Shown here: positions 1 through 5,173 of the stretch, piece after piece
How positions within the stretch are numbered: position 1 is the first letter of the stretch
How the letters are laid out: each line of letters opens with the position of its first letter
Assembly: GCA_965365465.1 (NCBI GenBank)
Contig: CBDUBU010000293.1
Coordinates: 1 to 5,173, forward strand
Direction of reading: 5' to 3'
DNA length: 5,173 nucleotides
Source of the DNA: CBDUBU01 sp965365465
GTDB taxonomy: Bacteria > Bacteroidota > Rhodothermia > Rhodothermales > DASSAV01
Translations under genes and position numbers: made by a program
Notes under the pieces: model-generated
The model's input: only the letters and a program-made list of their open reading frames with translations
What the model was told of the DNA's origin: nothing
Database searches by the model: none

Positions 1-651
1 GAACCACTTGACGGTGACCGGTTCGAATGGTCCCGCCGTGTCGATCAGGGCGACATCAGCGTTGCGGCTTTTGGCCGAGGCGAGCGTATCGAAAGCCACC
101 GCGGCCGGGTCGGCGCCGTGGCCCTGTTTGATGATCGGCACACTGGCGCGGTCGGCCCAGATGTCGAGTTGCTCGGTGGCGGCGGCGCGGAAGGTGTCGG
201 CGGCGCCGAGGATCACGCTCCGGCCTGCCTCGCGGTAGTGGTGGGCAAGCTTGCCGATGGAGGTTGTTTTGCCCACCCCATTGACCCCCACGATCATAAT
301 GACGTGCGGCTTGTTGGGCAGCGGCGCGTCGAAGTCGGCGGGGCGGTCGGGGGCGTTGTGCAGCAGCAGGTCGGCGATTTCTTCGCGGATCAGCTTGTTG
401 AGTTCGCTGGTTGAGACATACCGGTCTTGCGCCACCCGTTCCTCGACATGGCGAATAACCTCCAGGGTCGTCTTGACGCCCACGTCGCTTGTCACGAGCA
501 CCTCTTCGAGCTGGTCCAGCACTTCTTCATCGACGGTATCCTTTCCCCGGACGAGGCGGTCCAGTTTTCCGAACAGGCTGGTGCGCGTTTTTTCAAGGCC
601 TTCTTCAAGGCGTTCCTGGTCCTGTTTTTTGAAACGAGCAAAAAGTCCCAT
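1..651 (-). CDS. ftsY: Signal recognition particle receptor FtsY, N-terminal part, runs off the left edge
   Basis: FtsY is the SRP-family GTPase at the inner membrane that docks SRP-ribosome complexes and delivers nascent membrane proteins to SecYEG. The frame opens at an ATG (651-649) and stays open to base 1, giving 217 residues. Residues 1-95 are the helical N domain, in the short form lacking the long acidic region of E. coli FtsY. The G domain follows, with the P-loop GVNGVGKTT at 122-130, DTFRAAA at 152-158, GADPAAVAFD at 179-188 and the G3 motif DTAG at 204-207. The G4 and G5 motifs and about 100 residues would lie beyond the edge. The start fits Bacteroidota homologues, which begin MGLF; no Shine-Dalgarno sequence is seen, as is usual in that phylum. 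Oddity: FtsY normally continues DTAGR and then a conserved L-M-x-E-L helix, whereas here residues 208-217 read PFEPVTVKWF. Identity is certain up to residue 207; the edge sequence is doubtful. Confidence 0.95.
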   Translation of the reverse strand, partial: MGLFARFKKQDQERLEEGLEKTRTSLFGKLDRLVRGKDTVDEEVLDQLEEVLVTSDVGVKTTLEVIRHVEERVAQDRYVSTSELNKLIREEIADLLLHNAPDRPADFDAPLPNKPHVIMIVGVNGVGKTTSIGKLAHHYREAGRSVILGAADTFRAAATEQLDIWADRASVPIIKQGHGADPAAVAFDTLASAKSRNADVALIDTAGPFEPVTVKWF

Positions 652-699
652 AAATAGCTAATGAATGTCAGGCAAGGGGGTGAGGATAAAGGAGGGGCC

Positions 700-1335
700 T
701 CAACGGGCAGAACCCGGCTCCACCGAAGGCAGGGAACGAGGCTCCTCCGGTTCGGCAGGGCGTCCGGCCCGCATCAAGCGCACAAACCGCAGGGTATAGA
801 GCAGATAAGAATAAATCAGCAGCGCCGAGGTTGTCCAGACACAGAACGAAAGAATCGGAGGATCGGCCTCCAGCAGGGCGGCCAGCACGGTGACGGTAAG
901 CGCCGTCACGGCGACCTTGCCGATCCACAGGCTCATGACCACCTTCTCGGTGCGCCGGGCCAGCGCCATGCCGCCGAGCACGATGAGGGTATCGCGGACG
1001 ACGATCAGGCCGAGGAACCAGGCAGGCAGGCTGCCCCGCACCACGAGCGCCATCGTAATCATGGCGGCGGCCACCTTGTCCGCCAGGGGGTCCAGCACCT
1101 TGCCCCACTCGGAAACGGTATGCGACCACCGGGCCACCCGCCCGTCGAACCAGTCGGTGACGGCAGCCAGCAGAATAAGCCCCCACATGAGGGCCATCGG
1201 TCCTCTGGTATGGATCAGGTAGGTGATCGGGACTACCAGAATCAGCCGCGCGAGGCTGAGCAGGTTCGCAAACGTCCAGAACCTTCCGAGAAGCCGGGAA
1301 ACCGGAGTTCCGGGCGCGTTTTGCGGGTCAGACAT
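700..1335 (-). CDS. pgsA: CDP-alcohol phosphatidyltransferase, PgsA-like (phosphatidylglycerophosphate synthase type)
   Basis: This is an integral membrane enzyme of the CDP-alcohol phosphotransferase family, which transfers a phosphatidyl group from CDP-diacylglycerol to an alcohol. The PgsA reaction uses glycerol-3-phosphate and feeds phosphatidylglycerol and cardiolipin synthesis. The complete family signature D-x2-D-G-x2-A-R-x8-G-x3-D-x3-D is present: D61, D64, G65, A68, R69, G78, D82 and D86 of 211 residues. The NLLSLARL segment before the first membrane helix (about 24-31) and SLWIGK (135-140) also fit PgsA. About five to six hydrophobic segments are visible, and the C-terminal 25 residues are a polar Pro/Glu-rich tail. 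Length is slightly above the usual 180-200. It sits 93 bases after the MFS gene and 48 bases before ftsY, so co-transcription with ftsY is plausible. The family is secure; glycerol-3-phosphate as acceptor is inferred, and other family members (phosphatidylserine or phosphatidylinositol-type synthases) are less likely. Confidence 0.85.
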   Translation of the reverse strand: MSDPQNAPGTPVSRLLGRFWTFANLLSLARLILVVPITYLIHTRGPMALMWGLILLAAVTDWFDGRVARWSHTVSEWGKVLDPLADKVAAAMITMALVVRGSLPAWFLGLIVVRDTLIVLGGMALARRTEKVVMSLWIGKVAVTALTVTVLAALLEADPPILSFCVWTTSALLIYSYLLYTLRFVRLMRAGRPAEPEEPRSLPSVEPGSAR

Positions 1336-1428
1336 AGGGATAGCGGTGCTGCGAAAAAATCGTCAACGTCAAGATACGCATGAGGCTGCGATTGGTTTAG
1401 CGGCGGTTCGGGAAAAGGAAGAAGCTGC

Positions 1429-2598
1429 TCATCTGCCGGGAGCCGTCGCCCGCAGCAGCACTTCGTGCAACGCGAGCAGCGCCAGCGCCGCCGCCAGGGT
1501 GACGGCGCCGACGGAGGCAAGCCCGTACCGGGCAGCCAGCACCCCGGCGAGGCTCGGCAGGAAGATGATGCCCAGCATCCCGGCGCTCACCTGAAACCCG
1601 ACGGCATGGGCCGCATACGCCCCCGGCAGCCGGGACGGCGTGCGGGACATCAGGGTAGGGAAAACCGGCGCCAGCGACAGACCGACCAGCGCCAGTCCGG
1701 CCACACTCAGCGACACTGGCGCAAAAGCGAAAGCGGCGCTTCCGAGGACTGCCCCCACGGTGCAAAACCGGAGGAGCCGATCCGGGCCGAGCCATTCGAT
1801 CAGGAAACCGAGAAAGATACGCCCTGCGGCGATGCTGGCCCAGTACATACCGGCAAACACGCCGGCTTCTGTAGCCTCAACGCCGCGCCCTTCCGTATAC
1901 AGCGTGAAGCTCCACTGGCCCGCTGTGACTTCGATGCCGGTGTACACAAAAAACGCAGCCATCTGCAACCAGACCAGCGGATGCCGCAATGCCTGCGGCG
2001 TGCTGAGGGGGGAAGCCGCCTCTCCTTCCTTGCGGAGGCCGGCGCCCTGCCACGAACTTCGGGTAAGCGTGAAGGACAGGAACATCAGCGCCATCACAGC
2101 CCCCACGACCGCGTATCCCCATCGCCACGACCACCGGGACGCCAGCACGAGCGTCATAATGATGGGCCCGAGCATGGCGCCGATGCTGTAAGAGGCGTGC
2201 AGCCAATTCATGTGTCGCACGGAAAAGTGCGCGGCGCCGTAGGCATTCAGCCCGGCGTCGATGGCGCCCGCGCCGAGGCCGGCAAAGAGCGAGGAAAAGA
2301 GAAAAACCGCCCAGACCGGAGCGATTGCATAACCGAGCAGGCTCAGCGTCACGAGGCCGCTGCTGACGGCCAGCAACGCGCCGATGGTCATCGACTCGAG
2401 GAGACGCCCGGTGAAAAAACTGGCAATGATGTACCCCGTCCCTATGCCGGCCAGCACGAGGCCCATCCCGCTCTGCGGCAGCGCGAACGCCTCGCGGATG
2501 GAAGGCCAGGCAACGCCAAGCACGGCATCCGGCAATCCGAGACTGACAAAGGCCACATAGGCCAGAAGGAGCAGCCGGACCTTCGATTTTTGCGTCAT
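1429..2598 (-). CDS. MFS permease, FucP/YbjJ-like
   Basis: This 389-residue protein has about 12 hydrophobic segments, so it is an inner-membrane major facilitator superfamily transporter of ordinary length. Family marks: GLPDAVLGVAWPSI in and after TM1 (21-34), the TM2-TM3 loop around GRLLESM (64-70), GAIDAGLNAY (111-120) and NWLHASYSIGAMLGP (131-145). The second half has GIEVTAGQWSFTLY (221-234) and SLAPVFPTLMS (308-318). The D-x3-N-A and W-L-H-x-S/F-x-x-G patterns are typical of the fucose permease/YbjJ branch rather than of drug-efflux MFS proteins. A charged loop at about 180-205 separates the two six-helix halves. The ATG at 2598 starts immediately before the polar MTQKSK leader and TM1; no Shine-Dalgarno sequence is seen. 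Its upstream neighbour, across a 214-base gap, is the thiaminase gene, so a thiamine fragment or vitamin-like substrate is conceivable, but this is inference from position only. Substrate and direction are unknown. Confidence 0.88.
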   Translation of the reverse strand: MTQKSKVRLLLLAYVAFVSLGLPDAVLGVAWPSIREAFALPQSGMGLVLAGIGTGYIIASFFTGRLLESMTIGALLAVSSGLVTLSLLGYAIAPVWAVFLFSSLFAGLGAGAIDAGLNAYGAAHFSVRHMNWLHASYSIGAMLGPIIMTLVLASRWSWRWGYAVVGAVMALMFLSFTLTRSSWQGAGLRKEGEAASPLSTPQALRHPLVWLQMAAFFVYTGIEVTAGQWSFTLYTEGRGVEATEAGVFAGMYWASIAAGRIFLGFLIEWLGPDRLLRFCTVGAVLGSAAFAFAPVSLSVAGLALVGLSLAPVFPTLMSRTPSRLPGAYAAHAVGFQVSAGMLGIIFLPSLAGVLAARYGLASVGAVTLAAALALLALHEVLLRATAPGR

Positions 2599-2664
2599 AT
2601 GGAATTACTAGAAGCGGTCTGGCAGGGTGGGAAAGGGCGCTATGACATCTGCTTTGAATTCAAG

Positions 2665-2705
2665 GGCAATTCATCCCCGGTCTGAAGAACCGAGGCTGAA
2701 TTGCC
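2665..2705 (-). repeat. Long imperfect palindrome (hairpin) in the thiaminase-MFS gap
   Basis: The outer arms at 2665-2673 and 2697-2705 are a perfect 9-base inverted repeat (GGCAATTCA/TGAATTGCC). Inside a single mismatch (2674/2696), a further 7 bases pair (2675-2681 with 2689-2695) around a 7-base loop. One inner pair is G-U in minus-strand RNA but C-A in plus-strand RNA, so the fold is better on the minus, gene-sense strand. No U-run follows on either strand, so it is not a canonical intrinsic terminator. It lies about 110 bases after the thiaminase stop and about 70 before the MFS start. It could protect a 3' end, act as a leader structure for the MFS gene, or be an isolated REP-like palindrome. 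The gap 2599-2812 holds no gene or riboswitch that I can support. Confidence 0.7.
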
Positions 2706-2812
2706 GGTGCTAATCCTAATCGCCTTATGTGTAAGCCTGATCGCCGAGCCAGTTGCCCGCTTCTTCAGAAGTAAAGCATCCATATCGTTTCCCGGAAGGT
2801 TTGGAGGGAAGG

Positions 2813-4045
2813 TCAGGGCAGAACGTGTGCGTCCAGCTTCTCGCCGATGCGAAGGAGACGCTGGTTCAGCCCTGGCATGGAAAGGGGGACCGCATCAGCC
2901 AGAAGGGCGCGCATGGCCGGGTAAAGCGGTGCGGCAGCAAGGATTGCCGGGTCCCGGTAAATTGCTTCCCGCGCAGGGAGCAGATAGCGAGGGGCGCCGC
3001 CCGGCTCCGGCAACAGGGCGGTGCGGTAGGCCTCGTCGCTGAGCATGAACCGGATGAATGCTTTGGCATCGGAAAGTTTTTGCCCCTCTACACGGGCATC
3101 GATGACGAACAGATCGACCCACCCGGCGGTCGGGGCGCCGGCGTCCGAAGGGGGCCACGATTTCACCCCGATGTTCATTCCGCCGAGGCACTTTTCTTCA
3201 TGCAGGCAGGCGTTCGCCGTTTCGCCGAGCGTGTGGTGCAAGGCTTCGGAGTAGCCGACCAGCGCCCGCCCGCGCCCGCGTGCGAACTGCCGGGCGTAGA
3301 ATCCCGTGCGGTTGTGATAGGCTTCATCGCGCCCGAATCCCGGCGAGGCCAGGGCAAGGATGCCCCGAAGGTCGTCCGCCAGTTCAGGGGTCGGTTGCGA
3401 AGCGAGGCGGGGCAAAACGGAATCCGGGAGGCTGTATCTGTAGAAGGCGGCATTCAGGTACAGTTCACCGAGCGTGGAAGCGCCCTTCATGTCGATCAGC
3501 AGCCCCGCGCCGGGCGCAGGAGCAGAGCCGATCACACGCGCAAGGTCAGCCTGTGAAGCCACGGAAGCCATTTCCGCGTCCTGCTTCCGGTAAAACAGGA
3601 AGTTGCCGCAAACCCAGTGCGGCGCTCCGTACCAGACCCCGCCCTGAAACGCGGCGCGCGCCGCGAGTGGCACGAAGGGACCCGCCTTCTCCACGATGCC
3701 CTCCGGCAAGGGTTGAAGCTTTCCCTTCTCCAGAAAATCCTCCAGGAACACGCTGTCCAGTTCGTAAACATCAGCCTGCTCGTGCAGGATGCCGCCGGAA
3801 GGATCGTCGGCGTAATAATCCGGATTCATCGAGAGCCGGAGGTCGAGGCCGGGGTTGGCCGTTTCAAAAGCTGTTTCCAGCGACCAGTAGAGTTTTGCCG
3901 CATCCGGCACATAGGGGTACACGGACACGACGAGCACGCGCCGCCCTGCTTCCCTGGCGCCGCCTTCATGCACGCTGCCGGTTCCGGCGCAGCCGAGAAG
4001 CTGAAAAGAAAGAAAAAGCAGTGCGGAAAAGGTGCGGAGGGTCAT
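2813..4045 (-). CDS. Thiaminase I (thiamine pyridinylase, EC 2.5.1.2) family lipoprotein
   Basis: Thiaminase I cleaves thiamine by replacing its thiazole with a nucleophile on the pyrimidine methylene; the fold is that of periplasmic solute-binding proteins. I recognise the family by recalled similarity to Bacillus (Paenibacillus) thiaminolyticus thiaminase I and clostridial BcmE. Matching blocks are VSVYPYVPD (40-48), DVYELDSVFLEDF (92-104), GAPHWVCGNFLFYRK (140-154), GLLIDMKGAST (181-191), GRALVGYSEAL (259-269), WVDLFVID (309-316) and PRYLLPAR (352-359). C146 falls at the place of the nucleophilic Cys113 and E267 at the general-base Glu241 of the Bacillus enzyme. D97 and D311 match conserved acidic active-site positions. 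Residues 1-19 are a lipoprotein signal peptide with lipobox LLGC, so lipidation at C19 is predicted. Residue 20 is Ala, not an inner-membrane retention Asp, and no acidic surface-export signal follows. Length (410) suits the family. The ATG at 4045 directly precedes the signal peptide. A generic solute-binding protein is the alternative, but the Cys/Glu contexts argue against it. Confidence 0.88.
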   Translation of the reverse strand: MTLRTFSALLFLSFQLLGCAGTGSVHEGGAREAGRRVLVVSVYPYVPDAAKLYWSLETAFETANPGLDLRLSMNPDYYADDPSGGILHEQADVYELDSVFLEDFLEKGKLQPLPEGIVEKAGPFVPLAARAAFQGGVWYGAPHWVCGNFLFYRKQDAEMASVASQADLARVIGSAPAPGAGLLIDMKGASTLGELYLNAAFYRYSLPDSVLPRLASQPTPELADDLRGILALASPGFGRDEAYHNRTGFYARQFARGRGRALVGYSEALHHTLGETANACLHEEKCLGGMNIGVKSWPPSDAGAPTAGWVDLFVIDARVEGQKLSDAKAFIRFMLSDEAYRTALLPEPGGAPRYLLPAREAIYRDPAILAAAPLYPAMRALLADAVPLSMPGLNQRLLRIGEKLDAHVLP

Positions 4046-4074
4046 AAAGGTTTCTGATCAGGCAAAGACCATCG

Positions 4075-4113
4075 AAAAGAAAAGGCCCGGCGCTCGTTTA
4101 CGCGGCGCCGGGC
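4075..4113 (-). terminator. Intrinsic terminator overlapping the end of the radical SAM gene
   Basis: On the minus strand a perfect 9-base GC-only stem (GCCCGGCGC at 4113-4105 with GCGCCGGGC at 4093-4085) closes an 11-base loop. After one C it is followed by TTTTCTTTT (4083-4075). The radical SAM stop codon TAA (4100-4098) lies inside the loop, so the 5' arm encodes the protein's last residues. The U-rich tract occurs only on the minus-strand side, so this terminates leftward transcription. It stands 29 bases before the thiaminase ATG, which separates the two genes transcriptionally unless there is read-through. Confidence 0.88.
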
Positions 4114-5135
4114 TGCAGGACGTGTTCCGGGAGATGCGCCCTGCGAGGACGTTTTCGGGCGCGTTGCACGACGAACTTGGTCCATGCGTAGCGGGCTTTC
4201 GAGGGGAGGCTCTGCCAGAAATACGGGCTTCCCGGTGAGACGGCAAAGCCAGGCTCGAAATAACAGTTGATCGCGCAGCCGCGGCAGGCGGCATGGCGTC
4301 CTTCCTGCGCCCGCTGCCGGGCGACCGGCTCCGAATGCCAGAGCGCGTGCAGCCGTCCCTCAATCGGAATCCGTTCGAGGCCCAGATGATAACACGGCAA
4401 TACCAGTTCGTTGAACGGCGAGATCACGACGCAGGCAGAAACCGCCTTGCAGTCGGGCCGATCCGGGTCATTGCCGCCTCGCCGCCGGAGGGTCACGAAC
4501 GCCGGGTTCAGGTACACGTAAGGCCGCCGGGCAAACGCTTCCATCTCTTGCAGGACGCGCTCGGCGAGCCGGTCTCCGAGCGCGTGATACTCGAACAGCG
4601 GGTTCACGATGAGCAGCAGCCGGTTCGGGTAAGAAATGGTTTCGTAGACCTCCGCCAGCCGGTGCGCGTTCCGGTTGGTCACGGTAAAGAGCAGGTCCGG
4701 CGACGCGCCGAGGGCGAGCGCTGTTTCTATGGAGCGCATCAGGCGACTGAAGCAGCGCACCCCCCGCGAGGCATCGTGTTCCTCCGGGACTGACGAATCG
4801 ATGGAAAAGTGCAGCAGATCGATAAGGCCGTCCAGTTGGGCGGCGCGTTTCGGGTAAAGCAGTGCGTTGGTGGTGACGGTGGTGAGAAAGCCGCGCTGCC
4901 GGGCCAGGGCCAGCAGTTCATGCAGGCGCGGGTGCAGGAGCGGTTCGCCGCCCGTGAAATCGATGACGCGCACGCCGAGGCGCTTCAGGTCGTCGAGATT
5001 CCGTTCTGCGTCCTGAAGCGAGATCAGGGGCGAAGGCTGCTCCCAGATGTCGCAGAATCCGCACTTCGCGTTGCAGCGGTACGTGACGTAGTAGTTGCAG
5101 AGGATCGGCTTCCTGCGGGAATCTGGCGATTTCAC
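4098..5135 (-). CDS. Radical SAM protein with C-terminal SPASM-like cysteine region, function unknown
   Basis: Radical SAM enzymes use a [4Fe-4S] cluster to cleave S-adenosylmethionine and start radical chemistry. The cluster motif CxxxCxxC is C21, C25 and C28 (CNAKCGFC), just after a first strand reading NYYVTYR. The SAM-binding GGEP is at 62-65, and TTVTTNALL (85-93) and LHFSIDS (108-114) are further barrel strands. After the barrel come C229, C235, C248, C284, C287 and C291, spaced like a SPASM/twitch auxiliary-cluster domain. Such domains occur in peptide-modifying and other maturases. A basic tail (about 314-334) follows. At 345 residues it is a normal length. The start used is a GTG (5135-5133) with no ribosome binding site. 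The frame stays open upstream to the right edge (12 further codons, Pro-rich), so the true start may lie outside. The gene ends in its own terminator, followed by the thiaminase gene. The substrate cannot be read from the sequence, and no small precursor peptide is visible in the window. Confidence 0.85.
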   Translation of the reverse strand: MKSPDSRRKPILCNYYVTYRCNAKCGFCDIWEQPSPLISLQDAERNLDDLKRLGVRVIDFTGGEPLLHPRLHELLALARQRGFLTTVTTNALLYPKRAAQLDGLIDLLHFSIDSSVPEEHDASRGVRCFSRLMRSIETALALGASPDLLFTVTNRNAHRLAEVYETISYPNRLLLIVNPLFEYHALGDRLAERVLQEMEAFARRPYVYLNPAFVTLRRRGGNDPDRPDCKAVSACVVISPFNELVLPCYHLGLERIPIEGRLHALWHSEPVARQRAQEGRHAACRGCAINCYFEPGFAVSPGSPYFWQSLPSKARYAWTKFVVQRARKRPRRAHLPEHVLQPGAA

Positions 5136-5173
5136 GACGGGGAGAGGGGCAGGAGACGGCGAAAGGTACGGCC

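Noticed and set aside
16..32. tRNA T-arm-like sequence (GGTTCGAAT between short complementary arms)
   Set aside because: No anticodon arm, D arm or acceptor stem can be built around it, and it lies within or next to the FtsY frame; a chance match.
1337..1372. Possible sigma-70 type promoter before pgsA (tandem TTGACG, minus strand)
   Set aside because: The -35-like repeat is good, but at 17-18 bases spacing only CTATCC/TATCCC is available as a -10, and it abuts the ATG. Bacteroidota promoters also use a different consensus.
661..1383. Plus-strand open frame (240 codons) opposite the pgsA-like gene
   Set aside because: Low-complexity, very basic product without hydrophobic core; the minus-strand frame carries the complete CDP-alcohol phosphotransferase signature.
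1465..2685. Long plus-strand open frame (406 codons) opposite the MFS gene
   Set aside because: Its product is rich in Arg, Gln, Gly, His and Pro with no recognisable domain. It is the expected antisense shadow of a GC-rich gene whose minus-strand reading gives a clear 12-helix transporter.
2599..2812. Possible TPP riboswitch in the gap between thiaminase and MFS genes
   Set aside because: A thiamine-related locus invites it, and the plus strand has CCTGATC-like and CTGAAGA fragments. They are in the wrong arrangement: there is no CUGAGA followed by ACCC...CCUGAUCUGG with the closing stem, and the plus strand has no gene to control. The minus strand shows no match either.
3280..4047. Plus-strand open frame (255 codons) opposite the thiaminase gene
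   Set aside because: Arg/Pro-rich shadow of the GC-rich coding strand; the opposite frame matches thiaminase I over its full length.

Overview
All five recognisable genes lie on the minus strand, so transcription runs from the right edge to the left. In that order they are a radical SAM protein (5135-4098), a lipoprotein of the thiaminase I (thiamine pyridinylase) family (4045-2813), an MFS permease (2598-1429), a CDP-alcohol phosphatidyltransferase of PgsA type (1335-700) and the N-terminal two thirds of ftsY (651 to the left edge). No rRNA, tRNA, CRISPR array or transposase gene is visible. The longest stretch without a gene is the 214-base gap at 2599-2812.

Organism: the DNA is GC-rich (roughly 60% by eye), and none of the starts I checked has a convincing Shine-Dalgarno sequence. 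The FtsY N-domain is the short form with the wording usual in Bacteroidota (SDVGVKTTLEVI, a VEERVAQDRYVSTSEL block). I infer a GC-rich member of the Bacteroidota/Rhodothermota side, perhaps Rhodothermia-like. The phylum-level guess is fair; anything finer is speculation.

Right part (2813-5135): the radical SAM gene ends in a strong intrinsic terminator whose loop contains the stop codon. The thiaminase gene begins 52 bases after that stop, so it should depend on read-through or on its own start site. The thiaminase candidate is the most interesting gene. It keeps the catalytic Cys and Glu contexts of thiaminase I behind a lipoprotein signal peptide, which places a thiamine-cleaving enzyme on the outside of the inner membrane or in the outer membrane.

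Middle (1429-2812): a gap with a long hairpin separates the thiaminase from an MFS permease of FucP/YbjJ type. A transporter beside a cell-envelope thiaminase suggests salvage of a thiamine fragment or export/import of a related compound, but nothing in the sequence gives the substrate.

Left part (1-1335): two housekeeping membrane genes, pgsA-like and ftsY, are 48 bases apart. The FtsY reading frame stays open to the edge, but its last ten residues, right after the DTAG motif, do not look like FtsY. This points to an assembly or sequence problem at the edge or to a real lesion.
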